Below are positions 37,368-45,410 of a stretch of 64,000 nt of DNA, piece after piece (position 1 is the first letter of the stretch; each line of letters starts with the position of its first letter). The DNA comes from Hyphomicrobiaceae bacterium. GTDB lineage: Bacteria; Pseudomonadota; Alphaproteobacteria; Rhizobiales; Hyphomicrobiaceae. The position numbers and the translations under genes were made by a program. Below the pieces are notes generated by a model. The model saw only the letters and a list, made by a program, of their open reading frames with translations, was not told the origin of the DNA and did no database searches. The stretch is taken from assembly GCA_002919265.1 (NCBI GenBank), contig PKEY01000100.1:41586-105585 (forward strand), in the 5' to 3' direction.

Positions 37368-38549
37368 TCAGAACTTTTTGACTTTTGACTGCCGGGACAC
37401 ACCTTGCTGCTGTGCCATCAGCATGTACGCGAGCTCGGCTGAGCCTAGGCCGAAAATGATCAGAACTGCTCCGACTAGCGCCAAATTGTAGGGTTGCATT
37501 ACCTGAAGCGCAGCGGCTCCCAATAAGCCGGAAAGGGAGACCGCGATGTAGATGGTGGCGGCGTTCAGCGCGAGCAGGATTGGTGCAAGCGCCGGTGAAA
37601 TGCTGACGAGCCGGTGCTGCTGTGGGACCAGCATACCCCATCCGCACAGACCCCAGACGATGAGAGCAACGACGCTGCCGGTGAAAGTCGCGCTCGACAG
37701 GGGTATCAGAGCAAAATCAATTGCGACCACAGCAATCGCGAGATTGATTACAGCACGGCTACCGAACCGATCCGTAAGGCTTCCGGCCACGAGGTTGCCG
37801 ATGGTCGCTGCCATGCCCCAGATGCCGATCAGGAGCGCCAAAACGCTACCGTTTCCAGCGGTCGCACGGTCGAAGACCACGCTCACATAGCTGTATACGG
37901 TATAGAGACCGCCGAGCACGAGCAGCGTGGTCATCAATATCATAGCGACGCGCTTGTCACCGAGTGGAGCGAGACGCTCGCCGAGGCTGAGCTTTGTTGA
38001 GCCCGGCAATTGCGGGAGAGCCGCCGCAATCCCGGCGCCAGCGGCCAAACCCAAAAGCGCGACGAGCCACATCGTTGCTCGCCAGTCACCGGCGCTTCCC
38101 ACCAGCGTTCCGATCGGGGCTCCCAAGGCCGTGGCCCCACTCAACCCCGCCATGACGACAGCGAGCGCCCGTCCCCGTGCTTCAGGCGGCACGAGGGCGG
38201 CCGCGGTCGCGCTGGCCGCGGGCGTGAACATCGCACCGCCCACTCCCGCCAAAGCTCGGCTGAGCAGAACCAGATCGAAAGAGGAGACAACAGCCGTCAG
38301 CACATTTCCAAGGGTGAAGACGGCAAGAGCACTTCCCAAAACGCGGCGCCGTGGCCAGTGAGCCGTAAAAGTCGCCATCACCGGTGTCATGACCGCATAG
38401 GCAATGGCGTAGACCGTGATCATTTGCCCAGCAGCTTCAATGCTCACATTCAGGCTGCGTGAAACCTGAGGCAGCAGACCTGCTACCACGAAGCTGTCGG
38501 TTCCAATGGCGAAGGTGCCGAGCGCGAGCGTGAGGAGGCGGAGGTCCAT
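37368..38549 (-). CDS. MFS transporter, DHA1-like efflux permease
   Basis: A 393-residue twelve-helix major-facilitator protein. The motif-A region TAHWPRRRVLGSALAVF lies between helices 2 and 3, and the motif-C-like stretch GLSGATALGAPIGTLVGSAG lies in helix 5. These mark drug/sugar exporters of the AraJ/YdhP group. The ATG at 38549 follows GGAG with seven bases between. A 19-bp operator lies 19-37 bases upstream of the start, identical in its arms to the one before the rrf2-type gene, so expression is probably repressed by that regulator. The substrate is unknown. Confidence 0.9.
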   Translation of the reverse strand: MDLRLLTLALGTFAIGTDSFVVAGLLPQVSRSLNVSIEAAGQMITVYAIAYAVMTPVMATFTAHWPRRRVLGSALAVFTLGNVLTAVVSSFDLVLLSRALAGVGGAMFTPAASATAAALVPPEARGRALAVVMAGLSGATALGAPIGTLVGSAGDWRATMWLVALLGLAAGAGIAAALPQLPGSTKLSLGERLAPLGDKRVAMILMTTLLVLGGLYTVYSYVSVVFDRATAGNGSVLALLIGIWGMAATIGNLVAGSLTDRFGSRAVINLAIAVVAIDFALIPLSSATFTGSVVALIVWGLCGWGMLVPQQHRLVSISPALAPILLALNAATIYIAVSLSGLLGAAALQVMQPYNLALVGAVLIIFGLGSAELAYMLMAQQQGVSRQSKVKKF

Positions 38550-38567
38550 CGTGCTTCTCCACATTGT

Positions 38568-38586
38568 TGTAACTAACTTTGTTACA
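38568..38586. promoter_or_regulatory. Rrf2-type operator of the MFS gene
   Basis: A perfect inverted repeat TGTAAC-N7-GTTACA (spacer TAACTTT), 19-37 bases before the MFS start codon, so it should cover the core promoter. The same arms and spacing occur before the regulator gene at 39088-39106. Confidence 0.8.
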
Positions 38587-38625
38587 TCGCTGCTTGCGTT
38601 ATGGGTTGAGGGGCTCAGTCGGAGG

Positions 38626-39072
38626 TTATGTCCGCTTCGCCTCCTGCTGCTTCAGTGTGTCGTCGAGCACATCCTCAATGGTCGTGAGCGCCAACTGCGC
38701 TCGGACTTGTTTGTCGAGTGCGCCGTAGACCCGGCTCAGCGCTGCCTGGATGCCGCGACCTACGGGACAGGCCTGGTTTGGCGGAGATGCGTGGAGGGCG
38801 AATTGCGGTCCTTCGTCGAGCGCGCGGTAGACGTCGAGTAGTGTGATGGCTTGTGGGCTTTTCGCCAAAACCCAACCGGCGTTTGCACCGCGATAGCTCC
38901 TGACAAGGCCTGCATTGGACAATCGCCCGAGAATGCGCCTGATCACAACCGGGTTGGTACTGACGCTCAGCGCGATCCGGTCGGAAGTCACCGGGTCGGA
39001 GCGCTTCCTCCCAACAAGGGCCATCCAGGCCAATATGTGAATTGCGATGGTCAACCGGCTATTGGCGCTCAT
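38626..39072 (-). CDS. Rrf2 family transcriptional regulator
   Basis: A 148-residue Rrf2-type winged-helix repressor. SRLTIAIHILAWMAL opens the protein. The recognition helix region is NPVVIRRILGRLSNAGLVRS and the wing is GANAGWVLAK. Only one cysteine (Cys102, in NQACPVG) is present, so it cannot carry the three-cysteine Fe-S cluster of IscR or NsrR. It groups by eye with the YwnA/CymR-like, cluster-free members that may sense oxidants or electrophiles through a single thiol. The MFS gene lies downstream on the same strand with its own copy of the operator. Autorepression is expected. Confidence 0.9.
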   Translation of the reverse strand: MSANSRLTIAIHILAWMALVGRKRSDPVTSDRIALSVSTNPVVIRRILGRLSNAGLVRSYRGANAGWVLAKSPQAITLLDVYRALDEGPQFALHASPPNQACPVGRGIQAALSRVYGALDKQVRAQLALTTIEDVLDDTLKQQEAKRT

Positions 39073-39087
39073 CCCGCACCTCTTAAA

Positions 39088-39106
39088 TGTAACAGATACA
39101 GTTACA
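39088..39106. promoter_or_regulatory. Rrf2-type operator of the regulator gene
   Basis: TGTAAC-N7-GTTACA (spacer AGATACA), 16-34 bases before the rrf2-type start codon. Arms and spacing match the MFS-gene operator exactly while the spacer differs, as expected for two binding sites of one dimeric regulator. Confidence 0.8.
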
Positions 39107-39261
39107 TCGAAGTGCAGTCAATTTGGAGCTCGCATCGCGACAATCAACTGGAGGTGAGCGGGGCGGCCTAGGGGGGTAAATTTCGATACGCTGATCTCCA
39201 GCCGCTCACACGCGCATTGCAGTTAGCAAATGCGCTTGGCTCGACCCGATATAGAGCGTGG

Positions 39262-40278
39262 TCAGTGAGTCCGGCTCACGCAGAACGCGACAGCGCCCTG
39301 CAAGGCGCGTTTCGCTGGGGAATCCTTGAAGATCGCCAGCGCGTCCTCGGCCATGGAGCCGTAGTAGCGCGCCCGCTCGAACGTTGCCTCTATGGCCTTA
39401 TGCCGGCGCAACAAGCCAATGGCGTGTTCGAGATCTCCATCCCGAATTTCGCCTTCGGTAAGCGTGCGGCGCCAGAAATCACGTTCTTCGTCAGTGCCGC
39501 GACGATAAGCGAGAATAATGGGGAGCGTAATCTTGCCCTCCCGGAAGTCGTCGCCCACCGATTTGCCGAGGCGAGAACTGTCGCCCGCGTAGTCGAGCGC
39601 GTCATCGACGAGCTGGAAGGCAATGCCGAGCGTCTTGCCGTAGGACTTGAGTGCGGCTTGCTCCTCCGCCGGACGATTGGCAATGGCACCACCGACTTCC
39701 GCTGCCGCAGAAAACAGCGCAGCCGTCTTGGCATTGATGATGGCGAGATATTCGTCCTCGGTCGTCGCCGTGTTCTTGGCTGCCGCGAGCTGCATCACCT
39801 CACCCTCGGCGATAACGGCCGCAGCATTGGCAAGGATCTTGAGGGCCGGCAGAGATCCGACCTCCACCATCATGCGGAACGCCTGGCCCAAAAGAAAATC
39901 GCCGACCAGCACGCTCGCCTGATTGCCCCACAGAATCCGCGCCGCCATTTTGCCGCGCCGGTAATCGCTCTCATCCACGACGTCGTCGTGCAGGAGCGTT
40001 GCCGTGTGCATGAACTCGACTGCCGCCGCGAGCGCCACGTGACCGTCGCCGGTGTATCCACACAGCTTCGCCGCCGCGATGGTGAGCATCGGGCGCATAC
40101 GCTTGCCACCCGAATCAATCAGATGGTGTGCGAGCTTGGGGATTAGCTCGACATCGGAGACGGCCTTGTCCAGAATGAGTCGGTTGACCGCGCCCATGTC
40201 TTCGGCCACCAATTCCATCATGGGGGCCAGGTACTGCGCTGGATCGCGCGACTCTTCGAATGGAACAACGACCCCCAC
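39262..40278 (-). CDS. ispB: long-chain polyprenyl diphosphate synthase
   Basis: A 338-residue trans-prenyltransferase that builds the ubiquinone side chain from IPP. The two aspartate-rich motifs are DDVVD at 98-102 and DDALD at 225-229. Ala at the fifth position before the first motif (ATLLH) fits a long-chain product. GGKRMRP and GDFLLGQAF are also present. I choose GTG at 40278 because AGGAG lies eight bases upstream and the length then matches the family; the frame is open to 40527. Chain length (octa-, nona- or decaprenyl) is not decidable. It is divergent from the DUF2007 gene. Confidence 0.9.
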   Translation of the reverse strand: MGVVVPFEESRDPAQYLAPMMELVAEDMGAVNRLILDKAVSDVELIPKLAHHLIDSGGKRMRPMLTIAAAKLCGYTGDGHVALAAAVEFMHTATLLHDDVVDESDYRRGKMAARILWGNQASVLVGDFLLGQAFRMMVEVGSLPALKILANAAAVIAEGEVMQLAAAKNTATTEDEYLAIINAKTAALFSAAAEVGGAIANRPAEEQAALKSYGKTLGIAFQLVDDALDYAGDSSRLGKSVGDDFREGKITLPIILAYRRGTDEERDFWRRTLTEGEIRDGDLEHAIGLLRRHKAIEATFERARYYGSMAEDALAIFKDSPAKRALQGAVAFCVSRTH

Positions 40279-40397
40279 GGGCTCCTCTCCTGACGGCTCG
40301 ATGACTCGGGGCGATCTTAACCAGCGGTACCGGAAGCATTTCACGGCAGATTGCCGCATGGTTAACCTGATTTGCTCGGTTCCAAAAGGTGCCCAAT

Positions 40398-40631
40398 ATG
40401 CGGGAGGTTCTGCGCTCCAATAACCCGGTCCTGCTGAGCTTCGTCGAAGTGCTGCTGCGGGATGCTGGGCTCGATCCGCTTGTCGCTGATCGGAATATGA
40501 GCGTTCTTGAAGGCTCGATCGGCGCACTTCCTAGCCGAGTGCTCGTGCGTGCGGAGGAATTCACGCGCGCGTGCAGGGTTCTCCGGGAGGCCGGCCTCGG
40601 CCACTGGGTTGAAGATGACGATCCTACGTGA
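40398..40631 (+). CDS. DUF2007 domain protein
   Basis: A 77-residue small protein with the DUF2007 pattern: REVLRSNNPVLLSFVEVLLRDAGLDP, then RVLVRAEEFTRACRVLREAG. This family has been described as a putative signal-transducing domain with a ferredoxin-like fold. The ATG at 40398 follows AAAAGG with eight bases between; GTG at 40389 is less likely. Its 3' end overlaps the methyltransferase start by 17 bases, so the two are co-translated. The position opposite the polyprenyl synthase gene is common in alphaproteobacteria. Confidence 0.8.
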   Translation: MREVLRSNNPVLLSFVEVLLRDAGLDPLVADRNMSVLEGSIGALPSRVLVRAEEFTRACRVLREAGLGHWVEDDDPT

Positions 40632-41403
40632 GGTGGCTGGCCTCGACGAAGTCACTGAGGACGCGTTTCTTGGCGGGGCACTGAGCATCTTCCAGCCTCG
40701 CCAGGGTTATCGGGCCGGGCTCGATGCGGTGCTACTGGCAGCCGCTGTGCCCGCTTGCGGCGAGGCGTCGGAACGCGTTCTCGATGCGGGTTCAGGGGTT
40801 GGCGTCGTAGGCCTTTGTGTTGCGCGCCGCGTGCCGACGACGAAAGTCACGCTTGTTGAGAACGAATCGAGGCTCGTCGCGCTTGCGCGCCGAAATGTTG
40901 AGCGCAACAGGCTTTCCGATCGCGTGGAGGTCATCGAAGCGGATGTGACGGCGCCGGGATCAGCGCTCGAGGCAGTTGGGCTCAAGTCGGACACGTTCGA
41001 CCATGTCGTCGCCAATCCGCCCTATAACGAGGAAGGGCGAGGCCGGCGGCCCAAACATCCCATCAAGGCGGCAGCACACGCGATGCCGGCGGAGAATCTT
41101 CAGCGCTGGGTGCAGTTCTTGACCCGTGTTGCTGCGCCCGGCGGCAGTCTCACGCTGATCCATCGCCCTGACGCGCTCCCCAATCTCCTGCCTGTGCTGA
41201 AGGGCCGCTTTGGTGGTCTGAAGATTTTACCCCTTCATCCGCGAGCGTCAGAGCCGGCGGTGCGCGTTATCGTACAGGGACGTAAAGGGAGCCGCGCGCC
41301 TCTTGCTATTTTGCCCGGCATTATTTTGCACGGTGAAGACAATCGGTTCCGGCCCGAAATCGTCGAGATCCTAAGGAACGGTGCCGCATTGCCGCTCGCG
41401 TGA
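40615..41403 (+). CDS. tRNA1(Val) A37 N6-methyltransferase-like (TrmN6/YfiC family)
   Basis: A 262-residue class I SAM-dependent methyltransferase. The opening TEDAFLGGALSIFQPRQGYRAGLDAVLLAA is typical of the TrmN6 family. VLDAGSGVGVVGLCVA is the SAM-binding motif, and NPPY (in HVVANPPYNEEG) is the adenine-N6 catalytic motif. RIVQGRKG-like VRVIVQGRKGSRAP is a conserved C-terminal stretch. The ATG at 40615 lies inside the end of the DUF2007 gene. The exact RNA substrate is inferred from the family only. Confidence 0.85.
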   Translation: MTILREVAGLDEVTEDAFLGGALSIFQPRQGYRAGLDAVLLAAAVPACGEASERVLDAGSGVGVVGLCVARRVPTTKVTLVENESRLVALARRNVERNRLSDRVEVIEADVTAPGSALEAVGLKSDTFDHVVANPPYNEEGRGRRPKHPIKAAAHAMPAENLQRWVQFLTRVAAPGGSLTLIHRPDALPNLLPVLKGRFGGLKILPLHPRASEPAVRVIVQGRKGSRAPLAILPGIILHGEDNRFRPEIVEILRNGAALPLA

Positions 41404-41516
41404 TGGCTAGTCGGTGTTCTTCTGGTTGATTAAAAGTGCGCGCAGGTCCAGAAGCGCCGGTTCTCCTGATACCTGCGAAATCAGGTTGTTCCGGAGCGGA
41501 AAGAAGCAAAGAGATT

Positions 41517-42368
41517 ATGCGGTTCTTCAAGCGTCGCCCCGTTGTTCCTGTTGTTCGTTTCTCTGGCCCGATCGGTCTGGCCACCCCGCTGCGGCCGGGC
41601 CTCACGATTGGTTCTGTCGCGAGCGGTCTCGAGAGGGCCTTCAATTTGTCGAAGGTGCCGAGCGTCGCGGTGATCGTGAACTCGCCGGGCGGCTCGCCGG
41701 TCCAGTCCAACCTGATTTTCAAGCGCATTCGGCAACTGGCTGAGGAAAAGAAGAAACGAGTTTACGTCTTTTGCGAGGACGTGGCGGCTTCCGGCGGCTA
41801 TTACCTCGCCGTCGCGGGCGACGAGATCTACGCCGATCCATCGTCGATCATCGGCTCCATCGGCGTGATTTCGGCGACGTTTGGCTTCGACAAGGCGATT
41901 GCCAAGCTCGGCATCGAGCGGCGTGTCTACACTGCAGGCGAAGCCAAAGCGCTGCTCGATCCCTTTCAGCCCGAGAAACCCGAGGACGTGGCGCGACTGA
42001 AAGCCATCCAAAAGGATGTTCATGACGTCTTCATCGGCGTTGTGAAAGATCGACGCGCGGCACGCCTCAAAGGGCATGATTCCGAGCTGTTTTCCGGTGC
42101 ATTCTGGTCGGCGGCAAAGGCGTTTGAGCTGGGTCTCATCGACGGCATCTCCGACGTGCGGACCAAAATGTGCGAGGTGCACGGAGCCGATGTGCAACTC
42201 AAGGCCGTTCCATTTGGGTCAGCCGGATTACTGTCGCGCTTCTTCCGCTTGCCTCGTTTGACGGCTGCCGGTTCCGAATTGCGTGCGGCGGGTGCGCCCC
42301 TTGCACTGGCGGACGATCTACTGTCCGCTATCGAGGCACGGGCCCTTTGGTCTCGCTACGGGCTTTGA
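41517..42368 (+). CDS. S49 family peptidase (SppA/SohB-like)
   Basis: A 283-residue serine peptidase with a Ser/Lys dyad. Nucleophile Ser92 lies in EDVAASGGYYLA, and the probable base is Lys144 in RRVYTAGEAKALLDPF. IVNSPGGSP and DPSSIIGSIGVI are the other family motifs. I start at the ATG at 41517; upstream codons to 41436 are in frame but look non-coding. There is no clear N-terminal membrane helix, although a hydrophobic strand VVPVVRFSGPI follows the basic start. Members clear signal peptides or membrane protein fragments. The small membrane protein gene follows after 43 bases. Confidence 0.88.
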   Translation: MRFFKRRPVVPVVRFSGPIGLATPLRPGLTIGSVASGLERAFNLSKVPSVAVIVNSPGGSPVQSNLIFKRIRQLAEEKKKRVYVFCEDVAASGGYYLAVAGDEIYADPSSIIGSIGVISATFGFDKAIAKLGIERRVYTAGEAKALLDPFQPEKPEDVARLKAIQKDVHDVFIGVVKDRRAARLKGHDSELFSGAFWSAAKAFELGLIDGISDVRTKMCEVHGADVQLKAVPFGSAGLLSRFFRLPRLTAAGSELRAAGAPLALADDLLSAIEARALWSRYGL

Positions 42369-42411
42369 GGTGGCCGGGCATGGTGTGTGCACCCAGCGTT
42401 TGGAGGGGGAT

Positions 42412-42621
42412 ATGCCGCAAGTGATCGTGCTGCTTCTCGCTGGCGTCGGTCTTTATGCCGGCTATCGCTGGGTGATGCGCGAGGTGCGGCGCGCCATGGT
42501 TGCGGCACAAGAAGCTGAGGAGCAGCTGCGTCGCAGAGCCGAAGCAGGAGCCCCTCGGGATTTGGGCAAGCTCGAATGGGATGAAGAGGCCCGCGTGTAC
42601 CGTCCGGCGAAGCGAGGTTGA
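42412..42621 (+). CDS. small membrane protein with coiled tail
   Basis: A 69-residue protein. An N-terminal helix (about residues 3-20, VIVLLLAGVGLYAGYRWV) is followed by a charged helix REVRRAMVAAQEAEEQLRRR and a polar end LGKLEWDEEARVYRPAKRG. This layout is common in short alphaproteobacterial proteins annotated as hypothetical. The ATG follows GGAGGGGGA. It lies just after the S49 peptidase gene and is probably co-transcribed. Confidence 0.65.
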   Translation: MPQVIVLLLAGVGLYAGYRWVMREVRRAMVAAQEAEEQLRRRAEAGAPRDLGKLEWDEEARVYRPAKRG

Positions 42622-42712
42622 ACGGTTCCTCAAGATGTGAAGACGTCTCGCCAGCCCTGCCGCGCTCTTCTATAGTCCGCCGCCAAATTCGACGATCCAG
42701 ACGCAAGGTCCG

Positions 42713-43675
42713 ATGGCTACGAAAACTGCATTGAGACCCGCCACCGATCCGCGCGACCGGCAAGCACCCGCGCTCCAGCCGACGCGGTCGTTCCAGGACT
42801 TGATCCTCACCCTGCAACAGTATTGGGGCGAGCAGGGCTGCGCGATCCTTCAGCCGTACGACATGGAGGTGGGCGCGGGGACTTTCCATCCGGCAACGAC
42901 CTTGCGTGCCCTTGGGCCCAAGCCCTGGAACGCCGCCTATGTGCAGCCCTCGCGTCGGCCCAAGGATGGGCGCTACGGCGAAAACCCGAACCGGCTGCAG
43001 CACTACTATCAGTTCCAGGTGATCATGAAGCCGTCGCCGCCGGACATTCTCGATCTCTACCTGGAAAGCCTGGCGCGCATCGGCCTGTCCCGCGAGATGC
43101 ACGACATTCGCTTCGTCGAGGACGACTGGGAGAGCCCGACGCTCGGCGCCTGGGGCCTCGGATGGGAGGTCTGGTGCGATGGCATGGAGGTGACGCAGTT
43201 CACCTACTTCCAGCAGGTGGGCGGCATCGACTGCAATCCTGTCTCGGCTGAAATCACGTACGGTCTCGAACGGCTGGCCATGTACGTGCAGGGCGTGGAC
43301 CGGGTGTTCGACCTCAACTTCAACGGCCGCGAGGACGAACGCAAGCTGACCTACGGCGATGTGTTCCTGCAGGCCGAACAGGAGTATTCGCGCTACAACT
43401 TCGAGTATGCGGACACGGACATGCTGCTCCAGCACTTCCGCGATGCGGAGAAGGAGTGCCGCGCGCTGCTCGAGAAGGGGGACACCGGAGAGGGGCGTCA
43501 CCTGATGGCGCTGCCTGCCTATGACCAGTGCATCAAGGCTTCGCACATCTTCAATCTGCTCGATGCCCGCGGCGTGATCTCCGTCACCGAACGGCAGAGC
43601 TACATCCTGCGCGTCCGGGAGCTGGCCAAGGCGTGCTGCGAAGCCTGGCTCAAAACCGAGGGAGGCGGAGCGTGA
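42713..43675 (+). CDS. glyQ: glycine-tRNA ligase alpha subunit
   Basis: The catalytic subunit of the bacterial alpha2-beta2 glycyl-tRNA synthetase. It has 320 residues with the standard start [20 protein letters not shown], then [34 protein letters not shown] and [14 protein letters not shown]. About 20 extra residues precede the family's usual N-terminus. The beta subunit gene (glyS) lies 1.7 kb downstream, separated by an isochorismatase-like gene and two minus-strand genes. Confidence 0.96.
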   Translation: MATKTALRPATDPRDRQAPALQPTRSFQDLILTLQQYWGEQGCAILQPYDMEVGAGTFHPATTLRALGPKPWNAAYVQPSRRPKDGRYGENPNRLQHYYQFQVIMKPSPPDILDLYLESLARIGLSREMHDIRFVEDDWESPTLGAWGLGWEVWCDGMEVTQFTYFQQVGGIDCNPVSAEITYGLERLAMYVQGVDRVFDLNFNGREDERKLTYGDVFLQAEQEYSRYNFEYADTDMLLQHFRDAEKECRALLEKGDTGEGRHLMALPAYDQCIKASHIFNLLDARGVISVTERQSYILRVRELAKACCEAWLKTEGGGA

Positions 43676-44271
43676 GCACACCGAAGACGTTGATGGAAAT
43701 GGCCGGTGCCGATCTGAAGCCGGCCTCGCTCGCCCAATCAGCTCTGGTCATCATCGACGCGCAGAACGAGTATCTCGACGGCAAACTAGCGCTGCCTGGA
43801 ATTAGGCCCGCCTTGGATGCCCTGGTGCGCCTCCTTGCAAAGGCACGCGAGGCAGGGGCGCCGATCATTCATGTCGCGCACAGCGGCCGGCCGGGTGGGC
43901 TGTTCGATCGCTCGGGGCACGGCGGCGCCATTATCGAAGCGGTTTCGCCGAAGGCAGGCGAGCGCGTCGTCGAGAAGACGCTGCCGAATGCATTTGCTCA
44001 GACCAGCCTCGACGCGGATTTGAAGGCCATTGGGCGCACGTCGCTGATCCTGGCTGGGTTCATGACGCATATGTGCGTGAGCTCGACGGCGCGTGCCGCT
44101 CTTGATCTTGGCTATCGGGTGACCGTCGCCGGCGACGCTGCCGCCACACGAGACCTTCCCGACCCATTCGGCGGCGTAATTTCCGCCGAGGCGTTGCACC
44201 GGGCAGCTCTTGCCGAGCTGGCCGACCGTTTTGCGGTCGTGGCTACTGTCGATCAGATCCCGAGCGTGTGA
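43672..44271 (+). CDS. isochorismatase-like cysteine hydrolase
   Basis: A 199-residue Rossmann-like hydrolase with the Asp-Lys-Cys triad: Asp29 (VIIDAQNEY), Lys102 (VEKTLPNAF) and Cys135 ([15 protein letters not shown]). GTG at 43672 overlaps the glyQ stop (GTGA) and follows GGAGGCGGAG, so translation is coupled to glyQ. Members hydrolyse amides or enol ethers (nicotinamidase, isochorismatase, ureidoacrylate hydrolase); the substrate here is unknown. The link with glycyl-tRNA synthetase is probably positional only. Confidence 0.88.
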   Translation: MSTPKTLMEMAGADLKPASLAQSALVIIDAQNEYLDGKLALPGIRPALDALVRLLAKAREAGAPIIHVAHSGRPGGLFDRSGHGGAIIEAVSPKAGERVVEKTLPNAFAQTSLDADLKAIGRTSLILAGFMTHMCVSSTARAALDLGYRVTVAGDAAATRDLPDPFGGVISAEALHRAALAELADRFAVVATVDQIPSV

Positions 44272-44290
44272 GCTAGCGCACAGATATTTC

Positions 44291-44752
44291 CTACGCGCTC
44301 ATCCGCGCTTCTGTCCGAGGAATGACGGTAATGTTCCCGTCCCGCTCCAAGACGGCGAACTTGATTTGATCGATCCGCTCGAGCCCGCGCCAACGCCGCG
44401 CCGCTTCGAGAATATCGTCCAGGTCGATTCGTTCGAGATCCATTCGCTCTTTCAACGGACGCCCGTTCTCCACCAGAACGACTGGCTCGCCCTCCAAGAA
44501 CTTGTCAAGGCTGGGCGAGCGCTGCTTCAGCAGGGTCAGGCTTATCTCGATAACGAACAACGTCGAGATCAGGACAACGGCAGTGATGATCGAAAAGTCG
44601 TCGCCGATCAGTGCTTGCTGCGTGGTCTCCGCGATGATGAGCAGCAGAACGAAGTCGAAGGTGGTGATGTCCGACAGGGATCGCTTTCCGGAAATTCTGA
44701 ACACGATGAACAGGAACGCGTAGATTGCGGCTGCTCTGATGATTGTGTCCAT
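44291..44752 (-). CDS. DUF421 (YetF/YcaP-type) membrane protein
   Basis: A 153-residue protein with two to three N-terminal helices (TIIRAAAIYAFLFIVFRISG and DFVLLLIIAETTQQAL, then TAVVLISTLFVIEISLTLL). The signature GKRSLSDITTFDFV marks DUF421, and the C-terminal domain has FLEGEPVVLVENGRPL. The ATG at 44752 follows AGGAG. Family members are inner-membrane proteins linked to envelope or spore stress in other bacteria, without a known activity. It is downstream of and 10 bases from the gene at 44763, so they form a two-gene operon. Confidence 0.85.
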   Translation of the reverse strand: MDTIIRAAAIYAFLFIVFRISGKRSLSDITTFDFVLLLIIAETTQQALIGDDFSIITAVVLISTLFVIEISLTLLKQRSPSLDKFLEGEPVVLVENGRPLKERMDLERIDLDDILEAARRWRGLERIDQIKFAVLERDGNITVIPRTEARMSA

Positions 44753-44762
44753 GCTGGCACTC

Positions 44763-45269
44763 CTACGGCCATACAAGCTGGTGAAACGGGATGCGCGCGT
44801 CTCCGGCCGCCAACTCCCCGTTGAGGCTTCCGATTTCATTCGCCTCGGCATGGATGGTTACCGTCAGAGCTTTAGCGGCTGGCTCGATGCCGAACGCGAA
44901 CGTCGTTGTTTCCGCACCGCTTGTGGTCCGGACCGGCGTCGGGAAGATCGATAAGATCCGCACCCTGTCGAGATAGCGGCGGGCTAAATTCAGCTCCGCT
45001 CGAGTGCTTCCGGCCGGAATAGGTACGGAGAACCTGAGCGTAAATGGGGCATCCCGCCGTATGAACCTCTCGTATTCGACTGCGGCAGCGCCCGCAGAGC
45101 GCGTGGTCCAGCTCAATGGCCCACGGCCGAACACTCCCGCAGCACCGGCCAGCACCAGAATCGCGATTAGCGCCCAGCCGATTTGCTGAAGCCGCCAGCC
45201 CTGGCGCATGTGTGCGAGCTGCTCAGGCTTGACCAGAGCGTGAAGATCTTCCGAGGAGGCGTCGCTCAT
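44763..45269 (-). CDS. single-pass membrane protein of unknown family
   Basis: A 168-residue protein with a short cytosolic N-terminus (about 48 residues), one helix ([17 protein letters not shown]) and an extracytoplasmic domain with mostly beta pattern ([36 protein letters not shown]). The ATG at 45269 has GAGG eight bases upstream. Its coupling with the downstream DUF421 gene suggests a joint membrane function. I do not recognise the fold. It is divergent from glyS across 141 bases. Confidence 0.7.
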   Translation of the reverse strand: MSDASSEDLHALVKPEQLAHMRQGWRLQQIGWALIAILVLAGAAGVFGRGPLSWTTRSAGAAAVEYERFIRRDAPFTLRFSVPIPAGSTRAELNLARRYLDRVRILSIFPTPVRTTSGAETTTFAFGIEPAAKALTVTIHAEANEIGSLNGELAAGDARIPFHQLVWP

Positions 45270-45410
45270 CCCGTAAACCTCGCCACTAACAACGCCGCGG
45301 CCAGGCTTGGGTTCGTGATGTCGCCCCACTCCACCCAGGAATGGGCTTCGCTCCGGCCGCTGTTGGGGCTAAAAGGATCGCCTCGTGACGCTGCCCTCCC
45401 GAGGAGCCCC

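Noticed and set aside
42356..43681. Minus-strand open frame of 441 codons opposite glyQ
   Set aside because: Fully antisense to glyQ and the small membrane protein gene; composition is that of a reverse-frame shadow.
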